NCBI GenBank assembly: GCA_002471275.1
Contig: DKPQ01000025.1
Span: 1 to 64,000 of the forward strand
Source of the DNA: Flammeovirgaceae bacterium UBA7330
GTDB taxonomy: Bacteria > Bacteroidota > Bacteroidia > Cytophagales > Cyclobacteriaceae
Length of the DNA: 64,000 nt
Direction: 5' to 3'
The translations under genes and the position numbers were made by a program. How positions within the stretch are numbered: position 1 is the stretch's first letter; every line of letters starts with the position of its first letter. The notes under the pieces were generated by a model. The model searched no databases. It was given only the letters and a program-made list of their open reading frames with translations, and had not been told where the DNA came from. Shown here piece by piece: positions 1 to 9,131 of the stretch.

Positions 1-1
1 C

Positions 2-1135
2 TGGGATAAGGATGTCACAGATGATTTTGATGGAGACTATAATAGTCTGATCAATCAACCTGCGATCCCAACCTCAACCAGTGATTTGGTGAATGATTCC
101 GGATTTATTACCAGTCCGGATGATGCGGATGCTGACATTACCAATGAAATTCAGGATTTATCTCTTGCTGCAGATCATACTTTAAGCCTTTCATTGAGTG
201 CCTCAACTGCCAGTCTCGCTCCATACATGCAAACGCTGAGTTTCACTTCCCCAAATCTGACCATTTCCGGAGTAGATGGAAATACTGTTGATTTGAGTGC
301 GCTCAATACTGATGATCAAACTGTAGATCTGTTTGATCTTACGGGTAACATACTTAGCCTGTCGTTGGAAGATGATGGAGCTGGTCCCTATACCGTTGAC
401 TTGAGCACTTTTGCTATAGCAAGTCAAGCCGGACAAAATGGCAATTATCTAACCACAGATGGTACAAATACTTCATGGGATCCTCTGGGAGCACTGGCAC
501 AACTGGATGCGGTGACTACCACTGAGATTACTGACAATACCATTACCGGTAGCGATTTGAATGCATCCGTAGCAGGGAATGGCTTATCGGGTGGAGCAGG
601 CACGCCTCTTGCAGTGAATTTATCTGGCACTTCTGGGTTACAGATCACTACAGATCAATTGGAAATGCCTGACCTGCATGGTGCTGCCGGTGGTTCCTAT
701 ACAGTTGTTTTAGCAGGGTCCATTGATTATGATCGGAAAGGCCGGATTACTGGATTCGGAACCAGTGATGAAAGGTTGAAAACTGATATCAAAAGAATTG
801 AAGGTGTTCTTGATCGTACACTTAAACTAAACGGATATACCTATTATTATAAGAATCAACCTAATGATATGCTCCAGCATGGTGTGATCGCTCAGGAACT
901 TAAAGAGCTATTTCCTGCACTGGTTATGACTAATGATAACGGTTATTACGCTGTAAATTTTGGTGGGCTTGTTCCCATTCTCTTAGAGGCACTCAAAGAG
1001 CAACATGCCATAATTGAAGATCTTGAAACCAGGTTAGAGTCACAGGAAAGTATCATTACAAATCAGGAATCCAGAATCTCTGGAGTAGAAAGGAAACTGG
1101 ACCATTTATTGCAATTAGGGTCAATTACTGAATAA
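2..1135 (+). CDS. Tail-fibre-like protein with C-terminal S74 chaperone domain (5' partial)
   Basis: The reading frame is open to the left edge, so the N-terminus lies outside the window. The visible part begins with a Gly/Asp/Asn-rich, low-complexity beta-type region containing a DDFDGDYNSLINQP-like phrase common in Bacteroidota fibre proteins. It ends in an intramolecular chaperone domain of the peptidase S74 family: SDERLKTDI from about nt 764, then LNGYTYYYK, HGVIAQELKELFPALV, YYAVNFGGLVPILLEALKE and a coiled coil. In phage endosialidases and tail fibres this domain trimerises the fibre and then cleaves itself off just before the Ser of the SDE motif, which is intact here. The stop overlaps the next start (TAATG), so the two are translationally coupled. 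A surface fibre or adhesin is likely. A prophage origin is less likely because no phage genes are near and the neighbours are T9SS genes. Confidence 0.8.
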   Translation, partial: WDKDVTDDFDGDYNSLINQPAIPTSTSDLVNDSGFITSPDDADADITNEIQDLSLAADHTLSLSLSASTASLAPYMQTLSFTSPNLTISGVDGNTVDLSALNTDDQTVDLFDLTGNILSLSLEDDGAGPYTVDLSTFAIASQAGQNGNYLTTDGTNTSWDPLGALAQLDAVTTTEITDNTITGSDLNASVAGNGLSGGAGTPLAVNLSGTSGLQITTDQLEMPDLHGAAGGSYTVVLAGSIDYDRKGRITGFGTSDERLKTDIKRIEGVLDRTLKLNGYTYYYKNQPNDMLQHGVIAQELKELFPALVMTNDNGYYAVNFGGLVPILLEALKEQHAIIEDLETRLESQESIITNQESRISGVERKLDHLLQLGSITE

Positions 1136-2355
1136 TGTCAGTGAATAACAAAATTATATTGACACTGTGCGTGGCTTCATGGCTCTCTTCGTCAAGGGCT
1201 CAGGTTTTCTATCTTGGTGAGTCCACCGGGCTTTATGTAGGGCAAGAATTATCCTTTTTTATTGGAGGAAATGTAAAAGCAAATGGAACCCTCGAAAATG
1301 AGGGTCTACTGGAATTGTATTCGGATATAGATTTCGTTCAAAACACAAGTGGCGGGAATCTGACATTAATGGGGGCTGCTGATCAAAATGTGATCGGCCA
1401 GAACCTCACCGCAGGATTAGTGACTTTAAGGAAATCGGGAGTGGTTCACCTTCATTCAAATCAGCTGATTGCTGAAGCATTAGACTTGCAGTCAGGAATC
1501 TTTAACAGTGATGCCGACCATCAATTGGTTGTTTCAAATGGACAATCAGTTACCGGAGGCTCATCAGATGCACATGTTTCCGGCTCACTTACATTGCAAT
1601 CAGTATCCCCCAACCCCTTACGATTTCCACTTGGAATTGGTGGTGAATACTACGAGGAGTTGACTCTGGAGAATGTGCCGTCCGGGTCAAGTATAAATGT
1701 ATTGGTGCAGCGTCCTGATGTTGATCGGTTAATACCGGGTGATTCACTGATTGGTTTGGCAGATGAAGTGGAGTGGATTATTTCACGGGGAAATAGTGTG
1801 GCATTTGCTTCCGTCATTGGGATAATGTTCGAAGAGGTAGATCTGGAAACCTTTCCTCATCAAAATGATATCAGGGCAGACAAATACGTGGTGGTGATTG
1901 CGAGGATGAAGCAGGATACGCTCTTATACAGTCCGACCGGATACGCCGAATTGACCGATACGGATGAAGTAACCTACGGCACCCTATTCACTGAAAGTGC
2001 AATTGAGATTGCTAGCGACTCAATATTTCTTGCCCTGGGTAAGCGGCCAGCCGCCAATGGACCATATTTCTTTGTTCCTAATGCATTTGCTCCGAATGGT
2101 GACTTTAACGACAATAGGCGATTCAGGCCTTTCCTGGAAGGATATGATGTGCATTCAGTTGATATCAGGGTATGGAATCGATATAACAAAGAAGTATATC
2201 GGATAAGCGTGGATGATCCTAACTTATCTGAAGTGGGATGGGATGGAATGCATAATGGGATAGACGAACCAGAAGGTGTCTATTATTTTAGCATTAACCT
2301 GGAATCCGAGATCGGTAATTTTTCAAAACAGGGAACCTTGTTGTTGTTGAGATGA
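1135..2355 (+). CDS. Secreted protein with T9SS type B (CHU_C) sorting domain
   Basis: This 406-residue protein starts with a Sec signal peptide (about residues 1-22, ending SSSRA-Q). A beta-rich region of unknown function follows. The last ~95 residues form a gliding-motility-associated C-terminal domain of the CHU_C/TIGR04131 type: FFVPNAFAPNGDFND, then VDIRVWNRYNKEVY, GWDGMHNG and EGVYYFSINL. Such domains direct proteins through the type IX secretion system, and type B cargo is typically encoded beside a PorP/SprF-family protein, as here. The start overlaps the preceding stop by one base and the stop overlaps the next start (ATGA), so it is one unit with its neighbours. The function of the passenger region is not recognisable. 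Confidence 0.85.
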   Translation: MSVNNKIILTLCVASWLSSSRAQVFYLGESTGLYVGQELSFFIGGNVKANGTLENEGLLELYSDIDFVQNTSGGNLTLMGAADQNVIGQNLTAGLVTLRKSGVVHLHSNQLIAEALDLQSGIFNSDADHQLVVSNGQSVTGGSSDAHVSGSLTLQSVSPNPLRFPLGIGGEYYEELTLENVPSGSSINVLVQRPDVDRLIPGDSLIGLADEVEWIISRGNSVAFASVIGIMFEEVDLETFPHQNDIRADKYVVVIARMKQDTLLYSPTGYAELTDTDEVTYGTLFTESAIEIASDSIFLALGKRPAANGPYFFVPNAFAPNGDFNDNRRFRPFLEGYDVHSVDIRVWNRYNKEVYRISVDDPNLSEVGWDGMHNGIDEPEGVYYFSINLESEIGNFSKQGTLLLLR

Positions 2356-3395
2356 GGATAATTAAACTTGTCTTTTGCCTCTTCGTAGCAACTACTGCAT
2401 TTTCTCAGGAAGGTCAGTTTTCCCAGTATTTTGCCAGTTCTTTATTCTTAAACCCTGGTTATGCAGGGCTTATATCGACCATCAATCTTTCCACAAACTA
2501 CAAAAGGAGTGATCAGGCGGTTGATGGTTCTTTTCACGAGCTATATCAGGTTAGCTTCACCTACCCTCTGCAAAAAATAACTTCTTTGAAAACCCAGAGT
2601 GGAGGAGTAGGTATTACCGCTTCCAATGAAAAAGTGGGTATTCAAGGTCTTTATCAGACGACAAAGGTGATGTTGAATGGCTCCTATGTCCTGCCTTTTG
2701 ACAGGCTGGGCACCAGGAAGCTTTCATTTGGACTGCAAGGTGGTGTAGTTCAAAACAAACTTAACTATGATGATCTCAGGTTTGGCTCCCAGTATAATCC
2801 TTATTATGGGTATGATAATATTCTGCCATCAGAATCTGTTGACTTTTCCCCCAATTTTTTTCCGGTTTTCAACGTCGGAGCCATTTTTTCAATCGTGGAC
2901 CACTATAATCCTATTCTTCAACAAAATACGATGCAGGTAGGGTTATCGATAGATTACCTCAACCAACCCAGGTATGGATTTCTGGTGACAGAATCCGGTA
3001 AGAATCTGAGACGCCCAATGATCTTAAAATTGGTAGGTACCAGCAAGTTTGGATTATCAACCCGCTTCTTTATGCATCCCTCAGTATTGATCATTACTAA
3101 TCAAGACAATTACCAGATAAATATTGGAGATTATTTTTCAACATACCTTGACTCCAACCTTAATACTTTGTTGCAGATTGGGGCCTGGTACCGAGTGGCT
3201 GATTCCTTTATCTTCCTCACTGGAGTTCAGTATAAACACATTAATCTTGGTATTAGCTTTGATTTGAATTCAAAGGCTATCAATCAAAATGAAGTTATAT
3301 ATCAAAATAGCTTTCAGCCCTCCTATGAAGTGTCACTTTCTTATACCTTTGATTTTTCATCTGGACCGATAAATGTATTGAATCCGTTGTTTTAG
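2352..3395 (+). CDS. PorP/SprF family type IX secretion outer-membrane protein
   Basis: This 347-residue protein has a signal peptide (MRIIKLVFCLFVATTAFSQ) followed directly by the family hallmark QFSQYFASSLFLNPGYAG. It then shows alternating beta strands typical of an outer-membrane barrel and ends near an aromatic strand (SLSYTFDF). PorP of Porphyromonas and SprF of Flavobacterium are T9SS components. SprF-type paralogues assist export or anchoring of a particular type B cargo. The gene overlaps the upstream CHU_C cargo by 4 nt, so it is probably that protein's dedicated partner. Start and length fit the family. Confidence 0.9.
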   Translation: MRIIKLVFCLFVATTAFSQEGQFSQYFASSLFLNPGYAGLISTINLSTNYKRSDQAVDGSFHELYQVSFTYPLQKITSLKTQSGGVGITASNEKVGIQGLYQTTKVMLNGSYVLPFDRLGTRKLSFGLQGGVVQNKLNYDDLRFGSQYNPYYGYDNILPSESVDFSPNFFPVFNVGAIFSIVDHYNPILQQNTMQVGLSIDYLNQPRYGFLVTESGKNLRRPMILKLVGTSKFGLSTRFFMHPSVLIITNQDNYQINIGDYFSTYLDSNLNTLLQIGAWYRVADSFIFLTGVQYKHINLGISFDLNSKAINQNEVIYQNSFQPSYEVSLSYTFDFSSGPINVLNPLF

Positions 3396-3398
3396 AGA

Positions 3399-5696
3399 AT
3401 GCGTATATTTTTTTTCATGGTGTTATGTTGGTTGGGGTTTTACGGGTTTTCACAATCCATTACCCAACTGAAGACTGTCGCAGATAGCTACTATGAGTCC
3501 AAAAAGTATTTGGAAGCAAAAGATTTCTATGAGCGTCTTCATGATTTAATGCCAAAAGACCGATCCATCCATTTTAGGTATGCTTCATGTTTATTCAACG
3601 CTTTGAGGTATAGTGAAGCAAAGAAGGAATACGAAGCGCTTTATCTCGATGGAGGCTTCGCCGATAGTGTTGTGTACAATTATGGTCTATCAATTAAAAT
3701 TCTGGGGGATTACCAAAAAGCAGACTCAGTTTTTGGAGCATTGTTGTACGAGCTAGCACCGGAAAACCGTCATTATAAACTTGCTGAGTTTCAAAAGGCG
3801 GGGTGCCAACTCGGACTCAGGCAGTTGACAATCAAAAACAATAGAAATTTCCGGTTATTTGAGCGGTTGAATTCAAAAGAGCATGACTTTGGGGCGATTC
3901 AAAATCCGGTGACAGGAGAGATCGTTATTTCTACCAGCCGGAAAACAGGAGGTAAACAATTTTTTGACGGGCAATATGGCGGCCTGCTGCCGAACATGAT
4001 TTGTTTTGACCAAAATGCAGATGAGGATTGTGATCTGTACGATGAATTGAATTCTCAATGGGCTGAAGGGACAGGCACGTTTTCTGGTGATGGCAAACAT
4101 TTTTACTTTTCATCCTGTCAAAAAGATAGGGGATGCCGGTTGTTTGAGAGTCAATTCACGGAAGGTGGGTGGAGTACACCCAAGCCACTTGATGACAAGA
4201 TTAATTACCCGGGCAGTAATTGTAGACACCCTGCACTTAGTCTGACTGGTGATACACTGTTTTTCAGTTCCAACCGACCGGGAGGCAAAGGAGGGGTGGA
4301 TATTTGGATGAGCATAAAGGTAAATAAGTCGGACTGGTCACCAGCTATCAATCTCGGTGAGACAATCAATACCACTGCAGATGAGATTACCCCATTTTAT
4401 AGCTCAAGGTACGAGGCGCTGTTGTTTGCCTCAAATGGTCATGCCGGGTATGGAGGGTATGATATCTTTATCGCAAAGGGTAATTCTTTCTTTGCGCCAG
4501 GCATCTACAATATCGGACAGCCTTTCAACAGTGCGCTCGATGATACCTATTTCGCACTCGGGACTACAGGCATGATTTCCTCTGATCGGGCAGCTGGTGA
4601 TTTTAATATTTACCAGTTTGACTACAACGATGAAGTGCAATTACTAATGAGTTTCGTAAATGTTGAATCACTTGTAGATCTTACCAAGTACAACATGACA
4701 TCATTAAGCCTGGAAACATTCCGGATTGAAGATTATGAGTCATATCACATATTTATTCCTGTAAAGGACCAGGTGGAAGAGCTGCATGGTCAAAAGCACA
4801 AGAACATTTTTGGTGTAGGTGAACCAGAGCAGGAGGTCATCTTAAAGCTGGATGAAGAAAACAGTATTGCTACACTTGTCAATGCCCAAAACAAATTTGA
4901 ATTTAGGTTATTACCCGATAGCCTGGATCATTTCGAGGTAGAAATTAATAATGAAAAGGTTCAGTCCATCGTAAAGGATACCACGTATGATTATCACAGG
5001 TATGAATACGAGACCATCTATTTTGATTTTAACGCTACAGCCTTGCGGGATGAATCCATCGAGTCTTTAAAGGACCTGGTGCATCAATTTGGTAAAGAAA
5101 ACATTGTATTGGTAGACATTCATACCCATGCGGATGCCATGGGAAGTCATGATTATAATTTTAGCTTAAGTGAAAAACGGGGGTTTTCTGTCATGCGATA
5201 TATGCTGGAACTAGGTCTACCTTATCGTCAGGCCCGTGTTTTTGCAAATGGGGAAGAGAACCCAATCACAAGTATTGATACCTGGTATGGCCAACTGTTT
5301 AATCGCAGGGCTGAGCTCGTAGTTTATACCAAGCATCCTGTTACCTATATGAAGGCTAAAGTCTATCTCGTAAGACATAAAATATCACTGGGTTTTGCCG
5401 CTGAGCAACTTGGATTGCCTGCCGATAAATTAAAGGAATGGAATGGTCTTACTTCCACAGTTTTGGATGAAGGGCATGTTTTGAGGGTTTTGGATCCTCA
5501 ACATCAAGCCCCGGGTCTCAGATATTTGATACCACAGGAATACTACAGTGATAACATATTTAATCATGTGGTACAAGCGGGTGAGACATTGAGAAAAATC
5601 GCTGATAAATATAGGATCCCGGAAGAACTGATCTATGAGATCAACAAGCTGAACGGAGAGGTAAAGAGGGGTGATGTTTTAGTCATATATCTTTGA
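3399..5696 (+). CDS. OmpA-family protein with TPR, PD40 repeats and two LysM domains
   Basis: This 765-residue protein has a signal peptide (to about residue 19), TPR-like helices (about 22-110) and PD40/WD40-like beta-propeller repeats (HFYFSSCQ, LFFSSNRPGG, LLFASNGHAGYGGYDIF; about 160-400). An OmpA peptidoglycan-binding domain follows (about 545-665: IYFDFNATAL, DIHTHADAMGSHDYNFSLSEKR, FNRRAELVV). Two LysM repeats finish it (YLVRHKISLGFAAEQL and NHVVQAGETLRKIADKY). The order TPR-PD40-OmpA matches the PorE-type T9SS protein that ties outer-membrane machinery to the cell wall. The C-terminal LysM pair is an added wall-binding module that I do not associate with standard PorE. It starts 3 nt after the PorP/SprF gene. 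It probably anchors the surface structure encoded upstream. Confidence 0.85.
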   Translation: MRIFFFMVLCWLGFYGFSQSITQLKTVADSYYESKKYLEAKDFYERLHDLMPKDRSIHFRYASCLFNALRYSEAKKEYEALYLDGGFADSVVYNYGLSIKILGDYQKADSVFGALLYELAPENRHYKLAEFQKAGCQLGLRQLTIKNNRNFRLFERLNSKEHDFGAIQNPVTGEIVISTSRKTGGKQFFDGQYGGLLPNMICFDQNADEDCDLYDELNSQWAEGTGTFSGDGKHFYFSSCQKDRGCRLFESQFTEGGWSTPKPLDDKINYPGSNCRHPALSLTGDTLFFSSNRPGGKGGVDIWMSIKVNKSDWSPAINLGETINTTADEITPFYSSRYEALLFASNGHAGYGGYDIFIAKGNSFFAPGIYNIGQPFNSALDDTYFALGTTGMISSDRAAGDFNIYQFDYNDEVQLLMSFVNVESLVDLTKYNMTSLSLETFRIEDYESYHIFIPVKDQVEELHGQKHKNIFGVGEPEQEVILKLDEENSIATLVNAQNKFEFRLLPDSLDHFEVEINNEKVQSIVKDTTYDYHRYEYETIYFDFNATALRDESIESLKDLVHQFGKENIVLVDIHTHADAMGSHDYNFSLSEKRGFSVMRYMLELGLPYRQARVFANGEENPITSIDTWYGQLFNRRAELVVYTKHPVTYMKAKVYLVRHKISLGFAAEQLGLPADKLKEWNGLTSTVLDEGHVLRVLDPQHQAPGLRYLIPQEYYSDNIFNHVVQAGETLRKIADKYRIPEELIYEINKLNGEVKRGDVLVIYL

Positions 5697-8588
5697 CTAA
5701 TGTTTTGAGGTCAGGATGAAGGCGCCCCAATTATATGGATTTGGATAATCTTTCTTAAATGAGGATCGGGCAGAAAAGAAGGAGTCTTCCACCGTCAAAC
5801 CGCTCGACAGGTTCCCGTAAAAATGTTCCATAAATTCTCTGGTAGCCTGATCATCTACCTTAACCAGGGAAATAATGAGGTTTTCGGCTCCGGCCACTAG
5901 AAACGCACGTTCTAAACCAAAGACCCCTTCACCATTTTTTACCTCTCCAAGTCCGGTTTCGCATGCCGATAATACTACCAGGTTGGTAGCGTCAAGGTTT
6001 AGATTCATCGCTTCATATGCGGATAAAATTCCATCTTCATATCCTTCTTTAGAGGCAAGGTATAATCCTGAATTGAGCAAGGGGTCTTCATTTTCCCCAT
6101 CCAGGAAATATCCATGTGTTGCCACATGAATGAGGTCATTGTTACTTGTAAGTTTTAATTGTTCCTCAGTAGCGTCTTCAAAAAGGTGAGACTTTATTTT
6201 CCATCCATCCTTTTGAAGAACCTGTTTGATATCCTCAGCTTCCAGGGCTGCGCCGGGTAGCTGGTTAAGATTGATATTTGATTGAATAGTGGTGAAATCA
6301 GGATTACCGAAAATGCTGGCAGTTTTTGTTTTAACTGACTGCTTTTCAATTAAAAGATCTTTTCCACTGGTGAGGTGGACAATGTGATGCTTTTCTTCCA
6401 CATAGATTTTTTCCTCAGGAATATATAAGATCGCTGGATTGATCTTATGCCAAACGCCATCAGCAGCAAAATAAATCTTATTGGCCATGCCAATTTTATC
6501 GTCAATGGGTTTCCAAAATATAGAATAGGATATAGAGTCAAAGACATTATATTTCAAGGCATTTTTGTAATAATTAAACTGTTTCATCAGTTGCATGTCC
6601 TTCTGCCAAATAGCTCTGTCAAGTTGGCCAGAAGGATGAATAAAAAAGGCTACATAGCGTGATTCATCTACAAAACCCTGCTGAGTGGTTAATGAATCGG
6701 TTTGAATTGTGAATTCATTGTATTCCAGGACCTCTATGAGAATGGTAGAGTCTTTCAATGCCTGAGAAATGTCTTTCCATGTAATAAATTGGGTCTCATT
6801 TTGATTGGAAAAGCTCTTGAGGTCAAGTGAGAGCTCTTTCTCCAGGGTCTGACTTTTCTCTTCTAATTCTTGAATGGATAAATGCTGTATTTTCTTTTCT
6901 TCAGCGCTGAGCAGGTATGCTTTGGCCAGCTCGAACTTGGTATCTCTCCATGCATTATACTTATTTCGAATGTTCTGATCTACGCTGTTTTGGACAGCTC
7001 TTCTAAGCTTGTCAGCAGCGTAATAAATAATTGATTTTGTATTGATGTAATAATTAAGCGCTTTTTCTGCCCATTCTGTCTCAAAATAAGACTCCTCAAA
7101 TGCCAGGGCGAGAAATCTTCTGAGATCAAAGCGTATTTCTTCATAAAATAAAATCCGTTGTCTCTCTGTGAGCACAGGAAATACATCGTGCAAATGATCT
7201 ATCAGGATCTTTAATCCTTCATCAAAAGACTCCAGAGCGGCCAGGGTGTCCTGCTCTGCCAGATGCATGAGGCCAATATCATTGAGGTTTTTGGCATAAA
7301 GGTGATGGTCCGGGCCTAAGCTTTCTTTTCGGATATTGGCAGATTGTTTGTAAAACGACATGGCCATTTCCGTGTAGCCTAATTGTTTATAAATGGATGC
7401 AAGATTGGATAAAGTGGTGGCATACTTCTGGTGGTTTACCCCATATAATACTCTGTCCAGGTCCAGCACTTTCATATATAAGGCCATGGCATCTTCCAGT
7501 TTCCCTTCCTTTGCATATACGCCAGCCAGATTATTGATACAATTGGCATAATCCGGGTGAACAGGGCCAAACATTTCATAAAAAAGATCCCGACTTTTGG
7601 CAAACCCTAGCTCAGCTTCCTTCAAACGTCCATTCTTCAAATCAATGACCGCCAGATTATTGGTGGTGTATGGAGTGATAACCGGGTATTTGCGCCCAAT
7701 CTGCTCGAGCTGTTTAAAGTATTTCCTGGCATTCTCCAGGTCAAACCGGAAGTAAAGTAGCCCCAGGTTATTGATGGATTCAACAAGCAGTAGACTATCC
7801 TCAGGGAAGTTGGCCGCTTTAAAATTAATATTGCTCAATAATTCGCTTTCAGAAGCAGAAAAGTCACCCTGATCTAACTTCAATTTGGCCAGCCTGTCGA
7901 TGGCCTTACTTTGTAGCAGAGGAAAATTAGCTCTCAGTATACTCAAGGCCCTGTCCAGTTCTTGCTCCGCGTCCGAATAGTTCCCAAGTAAAGTATGCAG
8001 GGTTCCTGACTCGATAAGAATCACACCTTTTAGTGAATCATTGTCAATGTGAGCTGCTTCAAGCGTTTGAAGGGCTAATTCTAAATCCTCCCTGCTTTCA
8101 GAAAACATGCCAAGCTCTCTCAGAAGAATGGCTTTTTCAACCAGTCGCCCGCAATAAGACTCGGGATTTCCTGAGAGGGTCGTATTCAGTGCTTCCCAGG
8201 ATATGTCCAGATACTTCTTCGCCATTCTGTAGTTGGCGGTCTCTTTATGAAAAGCGATTAGATTCTCATAGTAGGGCACCATATTAGCACTCAAAGAATC
8301 ATAGCTTTTCAGATTATACGCGATAGCTTTTTCCACAGCATCGAAAGCTTTTTGATGTTCATTGAGTTGCCAATAACTTAAAGCCAGCTGGTTATATGTT
8401 TCCGGATATCCTATTTCCTGGTAGCAGATGGAAGAATCTAATCGTTCAATCAGATCGTTGGCAAATTCTTTTGCTTTTGGGGGCTTAATGGATTGGTAAT
8501 GGTGGACACTATCCAGAAGAGACAAACAGTTTTGAGAATGCCCTGAAGTGAGAATGGAGAATAAAAGTATGAAAATGCTAAATCGCAT
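5697..8588 (-). CDS. Secreted TPR-CHAT domain protein (caspase-like)
   Basis: I place the start at 8588 because the protein then opens with a clean signal peptide (MRFSIFILLFSILTSGHS-Q); a start at 8648 would add 20 residues before it. About 450 residues of tetratricopeptide repeats follow (e.g. YANCINNLAGVYAKEGKLEDAMALY), then a helical linker. A CHAT domain, a caspase-related fold, occupies about residues 620-960. The likely catalytic pair is visible: His in LIHVATHGYF (about residue 825) and Cys in VVLSACETGLGE (about 876). TPR-CHAT proteins include proteases that act on a partner bound by the TPRs; the signal peptide puts this one in the periplasm or beyond. No target is evident. The gene stands alone and abuts the OmpA gene tail to tail with no spacer. 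Confidence 0.85.
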   Translation of the reverse strand: MRFSIFILLFSILTSGHSQNCLSLLDSVHHYQSIKPPKAKEFANDLIERLDSSICYQEIGYPETYNQLALSYWQLNEHQKAFDAVEKAIAYNLKSYDSLSANMVPYYENLIAFHKETANYRMAKKYLDISWEALNTTLSGNPESYCGRLVEKAILLRELGMFSESREDLELALQTLEAAHIDNDSLKGVILIESGTLHTLLGNYSDAEQELDRALSILRANFPLLQSKAIDRLAKLKLDQGDFSASESELLSNINFKAANFPEDSLLLVESINNLGLLYFRFDLENARKYFKQLEQIGRKYPVITPYTTNNLAVIDLKNGRLKEAELGFAKSRDLFYEMFGPVHPDYANCINNLAGVYAKEGKLEDAMALYMKVLDLDRVLYGVNHQKYATTLSNLASIYKQLGYTEMAMSFYKQSANIRKESLGPDHHLYAKNLNDIGLMHLAEQDTLAALESFDEGLKILIDHLHDVFPVLTERQRILFYEEIRFDLRRFLALAFEESYFETEWAEKALNYYINTKSIIYYAADKLRRAVQNSVDQNIRNKYNAWRDTKFELAKAYLLSAEEKKIQHLSIQELEEKSQTLEKELSLDLKSFSNQNETQFITWKDISQALKDSTILIEVLEYNEFTIQTDSLTTQQGFVDESRYVAFFIHPSGQLDRAIWQKDMQLMKQFNYYKNALKYNVFDSISYSIFWKPIDDKIGMANKIYFAADGVWHKINPAILYIPEEKIYVEEKHHIVHLTSGKDLLIEKQSVKTKTASIFGNPDFTTIQSNINLNQLPGAALEAEDIKQVLQKDGWKIKSHLFEDATEEQLKLTSNNDLIHVATHGYFLDGENEDPLLNSGLYLASKEGYEDGILSAYEAMNLNLDATNLVVLSACETGLGEVKNGEGVFGLERAFLVAGAENLIISLVKVDDQATREFMEHFYGNLSSGLTVEDSFFSARSSFKKDYPNPYNWGAFILTSKH

Positions 8589-8650
8589 ATCAAAGTGTAA
8601 GATGGATTGCAAATCTGTATAAACATTGAGCAAATTCCGCTTTAACAAAA

Positions 8651-8658
8651 TAATTTTC
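8651..8658 (+). promoter_or_regulatory. Candidate -7 element of a Bacteroidota promoter
   Basis: TAATTTTC matches TAnnTTTG at 7 of 8 positions and lies 25 nt before the YHS gene start, in the gap between two divergent genes. A TTG lies about 22 nt upstream at the -33 side. This is pattern matching only. Confidence 0.25.
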
Positions 8659-8683
8659 GTATGATAATAAAGAACCGATTGCC

Positions 8684-9127
8684 ATGAAGCTTATTATTTA
8701 TCTGATGATCTTTTACTTAGTACCGGCTACGGCTGCTCCGCAGCATTCCAACATCAACCAGGAAAATGGTCTTGGTATCAGTGGATATGACCCCGTGACC
8801 TATTTCACTTTGGGGAGGGCCGTTGAAGGTAAAAGGAGCCTGTCCGAAGTTCATGCTGGTGTCACTTATTATTTCAGTAGCCAGGAGAGTAGAGAATTAT
8901 TCAAAAAAGACCCGGCAAAATATCTTCCGGCATATGGAGGATGGTGTGCCTATGCCATGGCGAATGGAGATAAAGTGAAAATCGATCCAGAGACGTTTAA
9001 AATTATTGATGGGAAACTGTACTTGTTCTATAATTTTTATTTCAACAATACACTGACCAAATGGAATAAAGATGAGGTCAACTTAAAGAACCAGGCCGAT
9101 CAGCATTGGAGCCGAATAAACAGGTAG
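8684..9127 (+). CDS. YHS domain-containing protein
   Basis: This 147-residue exported protein has a signal peptide (MKLIIYLMIFYLVPATAA). The YHS family core follows: GISGYDPVTYF, AVEGKRSLSEVHAGVTYYFSS, RELFKKDPAKYLPAYGGWCAYAMA. YHS domains are short metal-binding-like modules found in heavy-metal transporters and in small periplasmic proteins of unknown role. The usual Cys is present in GGWCAYAM. The gene is transcribed away from the CHAT gene and converges on the next gene with a 4-nt gap. Its exact function is unknown. Confidence 0.85.
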   Translation: MKLIIYLMIFYLVPATAAPQHSNINQENGLGISGYDPVTYFTLGRAVEGKRSLSEVHAGVTYYFSSQESRELFKKDPAKYLPAYGGWCAYAMANGDKVKIDPETFKIIDGKLYLFYNFYFNNTLTKWNKDEVNLKNQADQHWSRINR

Positions 9128-9131
9128 ATCC

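Noticed and set aside
1..1135. Prophage tail module
   Set aside because: The S74 fibre gene is followed by T9SS genes and no other phage structural gene is present in the window.
8589..8648. Upstream extension of the CHAT protein
   Set aside because: The extra 20 residues precede a well-formed signal peptide, so the inner Met is the better start.
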